In this document: positions 22,306-33,705 of the stretch, piece after piece
Numbering within the stretch: position 1 is the first letter of the stretch
Layout: each line of letters opens with the position of its first letter
Source of the DNA: Atopsyche davidsoni
Lineage: Eukaryota > Arthropoda > Insecta > Trichoptera > Hydrobiosidae
Direction: 5' to 3'
Length of the DNA stretch: 64,000 nt
Assembly (NCBI GenBank): GCA_022113835.1
Contig: JAILWY010000006.1
Span: forward strand, 7,006,001 to 7,070,000
Position numbers and translations under genes: made by a program
The notes under the pieces: model-generated
Database searches by the model: none
Seen by the model: the letters and a program-made list of their open reading frames with translations, nothing else
What the model was told of the DNA's origin: nothing

Positions 22306-23281
22306 GCGTATCACGTCTGCGAAATAATTTGTAATACTGCTACATTTCTCAACAGCAAATACAATTTTCAATAATTTAATAACAAATCTAATAAAAACGC
22401 ACGCGGACTTAGTTCAATAAATAATTTTATTTAAAATATTTTAGTATTGTGGGTGGTCTAAATGAAAACGCAATCGAATTAATATTTAAGAGTTATTCAA
22501 TAAAATACATTTTATTAAGTTTTAGCGATGATGAATGAAATAATTTGATGCATTTGAGAATTGAAATAAATTTCAAATATCAACTTGATATTTCGTTTTT
22601 ATGAAAAAATTATAGCTGGAACAATCACCCTTGAAAGAACTTGGCTTAACCTATTTTTATGAGTCACGAATTCTGCAGGAAAATCAAATGATTGCGGTGA
22701 GGACAGGTTCTTTGGGCTTCTTTGTTATAAAATAGCGTACAGTGTGTCAAAAGTCACTATACTACCAACTGAGCAGGAATATTCAGGAGTTATTTTAAAA
22801 CTAAAAAAAAATAGTAAAGATTTTCAATGTATACACTCTTTAAGGAAATAAATCTTTATGAGCACAATGACGAATATTTTTGTATACACAAAATATAAAA
22901 TCGTCATATATTTTTTTGATTTTGTGATGTGATATGCTGTCTCCTAATTTATTTTTAATCATCGTATAAGCGTTTGTTAAAGCTTATGTTTTGGACGTAT
23001 TTGTACTACGTACCATGGGTAGACCTACATCCTTCAGTGGGTCGACAGTGGTCTACGATATTAAGCGTAATTCTGCCGGGCACGATCTGCCCATTGAGTT
23101 TGAAAATAAAATATGATGGAGGAAGGCAAGCCGAGTCAGGTGTTGGCCATCGCCTCCTCTACCTCAATTGACTGACTCTATATAATTAAAATAACAAAAC
23201 TTAAAAAATGCCACAAGCTATAATTAACTACGGAACAGTATGACGTGGTTATGTTGAATAATACTGATAACTGAGGTCTTT
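22306..23281. other. AT-rich stretch with a GC-richer patch
   Basis: 22970-23170 is GC-richer and contains AGGCAAGCCGAGTCAGG and GTTGGCCATCGCCTCCTC, which look like a degraded retroelement end. No gene supported. Confidence 0.4.
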
Positions 23282-23420
23282 GATCAGACCACGAATTCAG
23301 ATTTGTATAATATACATCCTCGATCACTTTTAAGATTTTATTTATAAACGGATAGATATTTCCGACACACACAACATGCAGCCGATTTGCAATTAGCCGT
23401 TTTTTTAAAGTGAATATCAC
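23282..23420 (+). repeat. Repeat E, copy 2
   Basis: Begins CCACGAATTCAGATTTGTAT and continues parallel to 18866-18980 with small indels, including GATTTGCAATTAGCC. Confidence 0.5.
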
Positions 23421-23987
23421 AAAAAAACCATATTGGAAAATTACCATTTGGTTATCAGTTATATCAATTTATTTTCTACCAAAGCGTTTTTTTTACATGG
23501 AAATCAAAGCTTAATTAAAAATATGCAATACTTCCCGACATACCAGTTGAATAATATTGCATCTAAGTTCAATGTGAGTAACAAGAGGTAAACATTTTTA
23601 CTTATAATAGTAATTATAAGTTAATATTCTTATAAGTACGAATAAATATCACAACGCATAATCAGTGATAATTTTCATTTGAAAAATGCATTTAAAATAT
23701 AGTTGTATAAAAATCATTTCAATGAAATTTTTGCATAAATGAAAAATCGATCTCAAAAAGACCGGTTATTTAATTGCAAACGTATAAAAAATATATAATA
23801 ACTGTATTTCATACTTCAAACTAATTTTTGATGATTGAGGAAGTATTTAGCGTGATTTAGTTTCGCAAAAAAGTTCATCGAGAAACGGTATGAAAAAAAA
23901 ACCGACAGGAATAAAATCTCAGCCGATATTGTAATACAATAATGATCTATACATCTTAATAAACAATTAATCACAGACAAACTATCT

Positions 23988-24150
23988 TCATTCAATTAAG
24001 TCGAGCAAAGTCCTTGTAAATTCTACCTGGTGAATTTTCAAGGTCTCTCCAAGCTCTGCAGTCGCCGGAGCATCATTCATCACAGCCATGAGAGCTCTCG
24101 GCTTTTCTATTGAAACGGATAATACGAATAAAATGAATACGTTTAATCAC
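23988..24150 (-). CDS. Candidate terminal exon of an unknown protein
   Basis: An open frame runs to TGA at 23990-23988. From an acceptor-like CAATAG ending at 24107 it encodes 38 residues including RALMAVMNDAPATAELGET and a tail rich in Leu and charged residues. Upstream of that acceptor the same frame is also open and hydrophobic (NVFILFVLSVSI), so an alternative reading is a leader-bearing exon starting near 24150. GC content is well above the flanks. A CAG|GTAGAA inside could also be a donor. Family not recognised. The phase fits the candidate exon at 26228-26404, which could be its upstream partner; that link is inference. Confidence 0.3.
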
Positions 24151-25050
24151 ATAACCTATATATTAAATTAAAATCTTAATTTTTTATACCGTGCGTATGC
24201 TTTGTATGCTTAATGAATACCGGTTTTTATATAAAACGCCTCAGAGTAAACATTCAGACGAATAAAGATAATCGCGTTTCGAATAGACTTTTTATCTTGG
24301 TATCAGTATGTGAATACATATTATTTTTTTATTATTATCAATAATTATGCAAGTGAAGAATTATTCAAGTCTCAAGGATTTATAATACGATGACTTGTTA
24401 TCAGAGTGATGTGAGAATAATTTGCCCTGCATGGCGAGATACGAAATAAGCATATTTTTTTTTACAGTGAAATGAATCATTCTAAGAATTTAGTATTAAT
24501 CAAATCAAAAAAAATTAAATAACTTGTAAATTTAATAATTATATTTCTCGATAAAGTCAAACGTGGTAAATCTGCACTTATTGCAACAAGTGATTTAATT
24601 TTTTGTTTTGTCTAATAAGAATTTGGCACATATCTGCTTTAAAATAATTCAAACGTTAAAAGTTTTTTTATAGATCATTGGAGTAGTGATCGTATTAATT
24701 GTTTATTTTTTTAAGATTCTACTACATTGTAATAAAGTGGATTCGTTTATGTAGAGATATTTATCGTTATAAATAATAAAAGGTTAATAATACTATTAGA
24801 GTGTATTTTAAAATAGATGTAACTTTGATTGATTGATAAAAATCCTTTTAGCCTCTCGAATCATTTATCATAGTATTTACTCGCAAATATAGAGTATAAT
24901 AAATAAGCCACTGAGCCCACCGAAGAAAAAATATCACCCTGACTGGTTTCTGCTGTACAAGCAGGAAGAGCATGAATGTGTTACATCACTCCACCGAAAA
25001 AAAAAACCCATTTGAACAATACTCGATTTCGCCTCGTTCTTGAAACAATT
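24151..25050. other. AT-rich stretch, nothing recognised
   Basis: No supported gene or repeat. Confidence 0.5.
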
Positions 25051-25052
25051 TA

Positions 25053-25360
25053 TTAACTATAATTGCGGGGCGAGGGAGGGGGAGGGGAGGCGAGAAGCCT
25101 TAAGGCTGTGCCGCGAGTGCGAGGGAGACAATCGCGCTTTGTGCGGGGCTTCCCGCTCCAGGGCAGGTATGATGAGTTCTCTAATGTCAGGAACGAATTC
25201 GGATGTGTGCGTTCGTGTATTAGATTTGTATATATATTTTTTTCGCCAGGTATGACCCCACAATTGTGCGGCTTTGCGGATATCGGGGGAGAGCTGATCA
25301 AGGTCAGAGTTTTTTGGTCGGATCGTAACCATCGAGATGTACGGAACGAAATGTGAATAG
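25053..25360. other. GC-rich island with a TCAAGGTCA word
   Basis: Starts with a purine-rich GGGGCGAGGGAGGGGGAGGG run. Later TCAAGGTCA (about 25297-25305) matches the extended half-site bound by FTZ-F1/ERR-type nuclear receptors. Open frames exist on both strands across it, so open frames alone do not show coding. Could be a promoter or 5' exon. Confidence 0.35.
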
Positions 25361-26195
25361 ATTCGATGTGCACTTTTGGTGGTTTCAAATATTGTAATAT
25401 ATGCATAAACCACTTTTGAGCTTTGATTACTCACAATGCAGCCTTTTTTTTCACTTTGAAATATTAAAATCTGATATCTTAAGCCTCTTAAAATACATTT
25501 TAATATTATCTTACATCGAAACAAATCAATTATTGACGATGTGCGAAATTTGTTGCTATGAGCTTTATTTTGTAATGTTAAAATATCCATCAAATATGAA
25601 CAGGTTTTAGTAATTCAAACATTTTATCTAAACTGAACTTGAACTTACTTAATTTATTGAAAAATCTTATAAAACCTTAATGCAGTAAGAAATTATATAT
25701 AATTTAATTTTGAGTTGAAATTATATACATGTGGCAGTCATTTGCACGAGATGGCGTTTAATTTGATATAATAATGCACATAATTTTTATGGTTTGATAC
25801 TTCGCTGTGGACTCCATATTTTGGTATGAAATAAAATAATATGGCCTGATCCGTGAATGTAATAATAATTAAAAATATATCTGATAAAAATTTTCGGTGC
25901 ACTTGCTTAAAAAATTGGAGCATTTATTTCAGTACACTATAACACAAAATGTTAGTGATCATAAAAATTAAAAAGCATATTAATAAACACGTTAGCAAGT
26001 ACGACTCCATCATTTGCAAACTTTTAAAAATGACAAGTTTATGATTCAACAATTATTGCTCGTTATTTAAGATGTCCTAACAATGCTTTAATGTATACGG
26101 AATGCGGAAATGGATGAATTAGTATCACCAGCGATGAGACGAAGTACGCACATAGACATATCACAACTTATCTCAACGTATAAATCAAAATGCAC
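25361..26195. other. AT-rich stretch, nothing recognised
   Basis: No supported gene; see the rejected list for the long minus-strand ORF that spans its left part. Confidence 0.45.
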
Positions 26196-26404
26196 CTAAC
26201 AATCGTATGAAAAAGAGATTAGACTACTTAAATATGATACTGATACAGTGATAAAACTTTCAGTTGCATAGGGATTGCCAAAACTTAATGAATTTTCGGG
26301 TGAAGGAGCTTTTAATATCTCATTGAAAGTTTTCAGTAGTCTCGTTAACTGTTTGGTTATTTCCGTATCTAAGTGAGTATATCCCAACACACAAAACACC
26401 AAAA
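26196..26404 (-). CDS. Candidate exon of an unknown secreted protein
   Basis: After an acceptor AATTGCAG ending at 26405, the frame encodes a short hydrophobic leader (LVFCVLGYTH) followed by a polar, helix-prone segment (LDTEITKQLTRLLKTFNEIL), then SPENSLSFGNPYATESF. It stays open to TAG at about 26198. A donor-like TTTAA|GTAGTC at 26227 would leave phase 1, matching the phase needed by the candidate exon at 24106. No ATG precedes the leader within the exon. Family not recognised; could be spurious. Confidence 0.3.
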
Positions 26405-26409
26405 CTGCA

Positions 26410-27480
26410 ATTCATTTACATATCAAAATTAAATGGTCAGTGTAAACCCAGATAAGAAAAATACATGTGAGTAGCTTAATGATTTAATAATATAATTTGC
26501 CTCAAATCTCAATGGACAGCCTGTTGATACAAAAGTATATTGATAGCATTATTTATTTTCACGATTCACGTGAATGATTGTATATCGATATCCATAAAAA
26601 TTAAATACAATGTCAATTTATAGCTCGATTACTTCATGGATATGCTTTTCATGTTTAAAATAAATAAGGTTAATTTTTTTTTAATAAAAATGATATTGCA
26701 AGTGCACAATTTATTATAACACAAATGGAAAGGACAGTGGTTATTGCTTTGAAAAATGTTAAAAATAATGGCTAGAATATTATCATCACTTCGGATGCTG
26801 AAATCAATAACGATCGTATTTTCCTAGTCATTTGGCTATTCATATTTGTTGTCATGCTACACTTTTTAATGTGAAAAAAGCATCATTTTTTTTTATTCTA
26901 CTGCATATATTTCATATTAAATATATTCTAATTTATTTTATTATCATTTTTTGTACTGTAATGTATGGTTAAACTCGTTCGATTTGCATAATTTGGAAAA
27001 TTATTATAAACTGGTTTGATTAATTCATTGATAAAACTCGAATAGATGCTAAAAAAATATTTTAATGATTTATAATATCCGTTAATCATACCGGTAATAA
27101 TTCAATACTTAGAAAAGCTTTCGCGAGATATGAAAAAAATAGAAAAGAAACATTAAAACTTCGAAAGTTTTTTCGTAGAAATTCATTATCATTTGCACAA
27201 TATGTTTTTTATAAAAAAATATATTTTTGATTTTTGTTGTGAATATGTATTAAACCAAAGAAACGAAAATGCCTTATTTTGTTTTTCAGGAATACAATCA
27301 AAATAGTTGTGAAATGCATCACACACCAAAAACATGCATTTGAACATAATATTTTTAATTTGTGTACAATATAAAAAAAAAAAAAAAACAAATTTACCTT
27401 TTCACCTAATATCACCGCAATACAAACACAAAAGCGCACTCAAAACAAAAACACAAAAATAAATGTATACTCATAAAAAA
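26410..27480. other. AT-rich stretch
   Basis: No gene supported. A near-palindromic ATTCACGTGAAT (E-box core CACGTG) lies at about 26564-26575. Confidence 0.4.
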
Positions 27481-27483
27481 AAT

Positions 27484-27635
27484 TATAAAGACCCGCCGGT
27501 ATCGCCGCCGGTCGTACAATTTCTAACTAGCAAAAAGCACACGGCGTTTAATTGTTTGAGAGCTTTATTCGAACTGCGGGCATGAAACACAACAAGGTAA
27601 ATAATAATAAGAGCAGGCGGCATTCGCAGGTGAGT
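27484..27635 (+). promoter_or_regulatory. Candidate promoter and first coding exon
   Basis: In a CpG-rich block (27490-27780), TATAAAG lies at about 27484. About 100 nt downstream an ATG at 27582 opens 16 codons (MKHNKVNNNKSRRHSQ) that end exactly at a textbook donor, CAG|GTGAGT (27627-27635), phase 0. The block is one of the most CpG-dense in the window. The downstream exon was not found. On the other strand a TATATAA (about 27733) could serve a divergent transcript. Confidence 0.33.
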
Positions 27636-27639
27636 CGCG

Positions 27640-28445
27640 GGACGGACGCGACCAGCCGACTCCGCGATCGCCGACTGAATGAGCCGCTCCACTCCGGCCA
27701 GCTCGTCTCGAGCCTCGGAAGCCGGAGACTTATATATTCACATTATTTGTCACACGCGTAGGGTCACCATGCTTTCCGCTGCGTGTCGGGGAATGCACAT
27801 ATACACCAAAAAAAAAAACCCCGCAAAGGGCAGACATCTGCGACGCGAGCCTATAAAGTCACACACCTGCAAAAACGCTCACAACCTCAACGCGCAAAAG
27901 CGAGCAAATACAATTGTATTACTATCAAATTTACACTGCTTTGAAATTCACTATGTTTTATACACAATCAAAAAAAAAAACTTCTAGAAAATATATAAAA
28001 AATATATAAAACAAATTTTTTTTTTTTGTTGACACACAATATCGACATATTCAATCAACACTGTTCACAAAATAACAATGCAGAATCCTGTGTAAAATTA
28101 AAACAACATCACTTTCCCCTTCTTTGTGAACCCGATAAAATATAGCGATTCCAGACTGAAAAAATATACGTCAACGTTCTCATCGTGTCATGTGGAATAT
28201 TAACGGTAAAACCTTCTCATCTACGTCCAATTAGCAGGTAAAACAAATTCGGTTTAATCTCTGGAGATATGCACTGCCTCATGGTGGCCCTACTCGAGCG
28301 AGTACTATCTCGTAGTATGGGCGCATACTCGCGCGGGTGCATTGCATGTCGCTACTCACGCCAACGTGGACTCTTTGTTTACTTACAGATAGTTCCGCAA
28401 ACTTTTCAGTGTGATTCGGCTGTTGTTTGTTATCTGAACAATAAT
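27640..28445. other. CpG-rich block and flank
   Basis: 27640-27860 continues the CpG-rich segment. 28262-28400 is a second GC-richer patch with CTCGAGCGAGTACTATCTCG and imperfect inverted GCATACTCGCGC words. No coding frame supported. Confidence 0.4.
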
Positions 28446-28446
28446 A

Positions 28447-28560
28447 AAGTCGGCTGCACACGCAGCAACACAACCGGATTGTAACTACCCAATAGCGTCC
28501 TCTTTTCCGCTATTTACTTAAGCTAATCCATAAATTAGAAGAAGCTAACGCAAGTCGATT
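28447..28560. mobile_element. MITE family C, left part
   Basis: Begins AAGTCGGCTGCACACGCAGC followed by AACACAACCGGATTGTAA, the family C terminal repeat. It continues with CCAATAGCGTCCTCTTTT, then decays; the right end is not intact. Confidence 0.5.
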
Positions 28561-28641
28561 TACAAAGTAGTGCAGAGAGTTAAAAGATTTTTACATAAAA
28601 CTGAGTACTATGTATAAAGTACTATGCTCAAGAGATATAAC

Positions 28642-28990
28642 ACTGAAATCTCGCTGGAGATTTACCAAGTGTTATGTCGTCTCAGTTCTTCTTTATGGAG
28701 ACTGAAAACAGCTACTATGCAAAGAATTGAGGCGGCGGAAATGTGGCTATAGAGGAGAATCCTTAAATACCACAAATGAGTGTGCAAAGAAAGACGATAG
28801 CAAAGAAGATTTTTCGTAACAGTAAATATAGCATCCTCCAACTGATTATCCAAGGAAAAATCAATGAAAAAATGGGCATTGGAAGGAGGAAGTTTACGGA
28901 GAAGTACGGCCAAATTGGTGAGACGAGGAGAGGCATCAGAAGAAGAAGAACGCAAATCGGTCGCTGGTGTGTCGATGCTGGCTTTAGTTT
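28642..28990 (+). pseudogene. Non-LTR retrotransposon (LINE) fragment, RT C-terminal region
   Basis: Conceptual frames read KCYVVSVLLYGD, a stop, then TATMQRIEAAEMWL, a stop, RRILKYHK, and in a shifted frame KYSILQLIIQGKINEKMG and GIGRRK. These match the well-known C-terminal part of LINE endonuclease-reverse transcriptase polyproteins. At least three stops and a frameshift show it is dead. The true 5' part is missing. Confidence 0.75.
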
Positions 28991-30599
28991 CCACTTATCA
29001 CTCTATTGGAATTGAATTGTTTATATTGAAACCGTTATCTTGAGTGTCGATGATGTGAAATTAAATAGAGCGCATTATCGTAGCGAAGCCATGAATATTT
29101 ATTTTCTCAGCAGGTTAACAGGAATATCAATTGGGTGATTGTTCAATCAGTACTGGCAGGGAAATTTTCGAGTTCCATCGGTGAAATGTATTTACTTGTA
29201 ACATAATTCGAGTATAATATGCAAGTCAGCATTAAAAATATTGGACTACTAGAAAAGGAGCTATGAACCTTAAAACTAAAAAAATATAATAAAAACATAC
29301 AAACAACAAAAACAAGTGCAGTTATATTGTATACTTTTCAAACAGTTTAGATTAATGCAATACGTCTTTATAAAATTGTGAAATAAAATATTTATTAGAT
29401 TGATAATCGATATATATATTGCAAATAAAGCAAATATTATATAAAAGTAAATTAAATGTATTATTGTTAATAATATTTAAAATGTACTTACAGAGTGTCA
29501 ACATTTCATTTAAATAGTGATAATGATACAATAAGACAATCTCATATCATAATTTAGTTTCTAACAATGGTCGTAAAAACCATAACATATTTTTAACCAC
29601 ATGTTTATTATTTACATTTTTAATTACATACCACCTTGTTTAAAAAATAAAAGTTTTGTGTTCCAGGACATCCTTGAAATCTGTTCTCAAAACTTGGGCT
29701 GAATAAATCATCCTTAACCTTTGTGCAATAATTTTATACCAAATTAGGGTATCGACAAATAAAATTTGATCACATTACAAATTTCCTCATCTAAAGTCTT
29801 TGCCACGAAGTCAATTAATATTCCAAGAAACGTTTCTATTAATCAATTGTAATTGTGAATTTATTAAGAAAAGCTATCGATCAGTCTGCCAAAAATAGTA
29901 ATGCTAAATATTGCTGATGCTTGAACCACGCTTTGCCATCAAAAATGTATAAGCGTTTAGCCATTTCATAATTTTCAGGTCAAATAATATCTTATTGCCT
30001 GAATTATACCTGAAAATACCTGAAACACATATAAGTATAAATAAAAAATCCCTACAACTTATTTTGTGATTTTTTGTAACACTAATCACAGGTGCATTGA
30101 TTTTCTAAGGATATTCATCAGGTCTGTTTTTAAAGCAACGGATAAAATATATAAAGCAATTTAGGTCTAAAGTCTTAAAGTATTTTGAACAAAGCTTGCA
30201 TTTATCTCCCAAAATTAAATTAATAATGATTCAAAACCGTCAATCAGGAATATAAATAATACCTTACAATCTAAAGACCTTACAGCGCAAAAAACTGCTT
30301 TCTTTAGTAATATCCAAATAGATATCTGTATAATTAAAAACTACTATAATGTTCATTAAAAAAACTAGTTTACATAAAACAATTACTATAATAAACAGAG
30401 AGTAAAATCTACTATGTCAATAATGTAATGTGAGTTTGAGTCTCCAAAAAACTATATGTATCAGAATATCATAATTACGATTCCTAAATGATTCTAAGGA
30501 GCATAATGCCGGGACAAGGTCTTCAGGCTTATTATTTTTTATTATAATAGATTAATTTATTGCCTTACGAGGAAACTGGGTGCACTTTATTGAATGATT
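28991..30599. other. AT-rich stretch, nothing recognised
   Basis: No supported gene or repeat. Confidence 0.5.
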
Positions 30600-30800
30600 C
30601 TAGACATTTAAGGTTCCTTAATTACTGAAAATGAATGCCGGCATCGCACCCGGCGAGGCTGAGCGACTTGTATGGTAATTTGACGGCGCGGTAGCTTTGA
30701 CAAATTTACTATAAAAAAAACCATACACTAGCCATTGATAAATGTATCAATATGGACGACTTGCTTTACATCGTGAGCAAGCGATAAAAAATATGCCACG
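30600..30800. other. GC-richer non-coding island
   Basis: Contains CCTTAATTACTGAAAATGAA, GGCGAGGCTGAGCGACTTG and GACGGCGCGGTAGC in otherwise AT-rich DNA. No frame is convincing; a regulatory element is possible. Confidence 0.3.
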
Positions 30801-30925
30801 AATAAAAGTAAGATATTTTTTTTTTACTATACATATATTAACTATGAATTCATTGATACACAGCGATTACAAATATATTTTGTACGCATGCTTTTACAAT
30901 GATTTTTAGTATATATCAGTGGCGT

Positions 30926-31172
30926 GCGGTCCATGCAGGCGCGTGTGAAATCTAGTCTATACACTCTTTGATTTGCACTCTTCTTCCGTTTAGCAACTCC
31001 GAGTTAATTATGAGATTTTTGTTGATAAATAAAATGTTATTGTTACACAATAGCTTATATTATATTTATATTTTAAGCGGGTAACCAAATTGACTTAACT
31101 GATATGCGAAGCGGACGAAATTCGCGTAAAATTGCACGTGTGAAATCTAGTCTATACACTCTTTGATTTGCA
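30926..31172. repeat. 37-bp direct repeat pair next to a transposase remnant
   Basis: GTGTGAAATCTAGTCTATAC and the following CACTCTTTGATTTGCA occur at about 30944-30979 and again at about 31138-31172. The first copy follows CAGTGGCGTGCGGTCCAT, a word also present at about 38992 that looks like a transposon terminus. Confidence 0.6.
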
Positions 31173-31428
31173 TGTATTCAAATAAATCGTTTCCTATAAA
31201 AAGTTGAACCACTTCATACAAACTTTGCGGATTACTCGGCATCACAACAACACCACTTTGTCCTAAAAATTGTTCGATAATTGGAGGATTATCATTCTCT
31301 GACCACTCCACTTCTTCATTGTCACTTTGTTTCGAATCACTGGACAGTATTGGTAGAAGTAACGTTGACGAGTCTAAACAAACATTACGAGCTGCAAACC
31401 TAAAGAGTAAAATGACCTTCTGCCGCTT
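31147..31428 (-). pseudogene. piggyBac-type transposase fragment
   Basis: A 93-codon open frame without an ATG, between TAA at 31431 and TAG at 31149. Residues 40-88 (EWSENDNPPIIEQFLGQSG ... QSLYEVVQLFIGNDLFEYM) resemble the start of the piggyBac-type transposase domain, after an acidic Ser-rich stretch as in that family. The frame ends where the 37-bp direct repeat begins, and nothing of the catalytic DDD region follows, so this is a truncated relic. Confidence 0.55.
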
Positions 31429-31492
31429 TTAGAGTGAACACATTCAAAAAGGTATTAATACGCGCCCTGCGTTTAGACAGCAGTCCGCGAAA

Positions 31493-31508
31493 CGGGTACT
31501 AGTACCCG
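31493..31508. other. 16-bp perfect palindrome
   Basis: CGGGTACTAGTACCCG is perfectly self-complementary and lies about 65 bp beyond the transposase fragment. It could be part of a transposon end or a dimeric protein site. Confidence 0.6.
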
Positions 31509-33689
31509 CCCCACCTTTAGTGTGTTTTAACAATTTTTATATCGAATTTTTTTTTTTTTTTTAATGTTGTACATTTTTAGGGCATTGATAGCAAAGTCGT
31601 TTAATGATAAGTCAGTCGTCGTCGATTGGCTATACAATGTATCGGCGTTGCAGCGAGGAAGCGCAGCATGGCGGCGGCTCGGCCAGTGCTGTCTGGAGCT
31701 GAGGATTTTTTTCTACTCATTTCGTTCCATCACAGTAGCAGCAAATCAGTGGCGTAAGAAACACGATGCAATAGTGAACTAGATCGAGGAGAGGCACGCC
31801 CCTGCCAAGCGCAAACAACTTGTTGAACATCAGAATACTTGAACACTTCCTCGATGCAAAATCAGAATAATCAATGATTCCTAGTGATATGCTCGATTAG
31901 TATAAATATATTGTAAAACTCAAAATATACTGACATTTTCTCATGATTTATGTGCACAATAATATATCGAATACATCTTTGGTGCAAAATCAGAATAATC
32001 GAAGATTCCTCTAAGATTCCCAGAAGTCTCAATTATTTTTAATAGATTTTGAAAACTAAAAATATACTGACACTTTCTCTAAGTAAACTATCTTTAAAAT
32101 AATTTATACGCGCAATAATTTATCGAATATATCCTTGAAGCAAAATCACAATAATCGAAGATTCCTACAGATAGTCTCAATTATTTTAAATAGATTATGA
32201 AACTAAAAATATATTAACACCTCTCTCAAACAAAATATCGTTTCAATACTTTTTGCAAAAATGTCAAAGTTTTTGCGCCCCGATGCCTTAAAATATCTGC
32301 ATCGAATATTAATTAAATGTTCTTCTAAAAGGTATCACACAATTTCAGTATAGCTAAAACTAAAACATAGATATATACCATTTATTCTTGCAAAAATAAT
32401 ACATTTACGTATACTTTCATGAGTCAACAGATATGATCCTGTTTAATTTTTTTCAGGTTTTTTCTCTAAATCAAAATATTTCAAACAAAAAATAATCTAA
32501 AGAGTATTTGATTTTAGCCCCTTAGCATATTTTTCTTAAACGAAACAATAAACGTATATTTTATTTTAAACGCGAACTTAACGGATCTATTTGCAATTTA
32601 ATAATAAACAGACGTAAATGCCAGTTTTATTTTATTATGCTTTATTCTTTAAGTTACATAGCCGTATATTTGTTTTATAAAGTATATGAAATCAGTTTAA
32701 TAAATAAATCAAGATAAATATGTTTGAGATAAGTGCGAATCCGCTATATATTTTTATGTATATTAATTTTAAAAATGTGGTTAAAATAAAATATCAGGTC
32801 GATGTTTATAATATATTTAAATTATTGTATAGTTATTGAAATATCGAAGAAAATATTTGGTATACAAAAACACCCCAAGGATCTCTGCAAAATTGCAAAT
32901 TCTATCATGAAAACAAAGACTCTTAAATACTTATCAAATTGAACTCCGTTATTATTTTTTCAGAAAATAAAATGTAATATATACATAGTAATGGAAAAAC
33001 TTGACTCTCGTATTGATTTAGACTGAATCTGTTTATAGTTATAATAAAAATGATTGCCTGGAAATCAACACGCATTTTCTTGCTATATTTGCTATTTATG
33101 TGATTATCGCACATTTGTATTTATAATCGTATTTAATAAGTGAATATTGAAGTATTGCTTTCCTTAGAATGTCTCTATGACCTTTGCAGTTCGTTGGCAT
33201 ATCCAATATATAACTTATTAAAAAAACCTAAGCCATTTACACACGTCTAGAGCTAAGAATACAAATTATATTATTATAATAAAGTGTCTATGAAATATCT
33301 TTATATATTCTTGCAGAAGAACTAGAAATTATAGGATTTACTAAAGACATATCGGAGAAGTATGTTTTCTCTTGTGTATTCATTCTGCAAATCATTCAAG
33401 AAGCTTGAATATATCGGATGAATTATTTTCAATGAGATTTCACAGCTATACCTAAACTAGCGAACACTGTCACGTCCGCAATGGGAATCTATATAAAATT
33501 AACAATTTATATCCAATATGCCGAGTTTATCAGAATCGAATGCATTCATTTACAATTAACATAGATAAGTTTACTCTCGGAGACTACTCAAATTATCAAA
33601 ACACTGTGTCAGAAAGTTGACACGAATATTGATTACAACTATTACCGCACAGTCAGTACTGTGACGTGTGATATTTATGTACAATTGTC
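31509..33689. other. AT-rich stretch
   Basis: 31610-31800 is GC-richer (GGCGTTGCAGCGAGGAAGCG) without a supported gene. 31850-32230 contains three loosely repeated segments with CAAAATCAGAATAATCGA-like words, a decayed local tandem. Nothing else recognised. Confidence 0.4.
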
Positions 33690-33705
33690 TTATCATTAAT
33701 GATAA
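33690..33705. promoter_or_regulatory. Palindromic double GATA site
   Basis: TTATCATTAATGATAA is a perfect 16-bp palindrome holding two inverted GATA-factor cores around ATTAAT. It is followed by GCTTGCGCGCATTGC and TTATCAGGCCG, another GATA core. Function is inferred only from the motif. Confidence 0.35.

Noticed and set aside
25057..25593. Longest open frame of the window (178 codons, minus strand)
   Set aside because: It spans a GC-rich island where several frames are open on both strands, starts at a TTG (first ATG one codon later), and its composition (Ser/Arg/His-rich tail from the purine-rich run) looks like an artefact. No family features.
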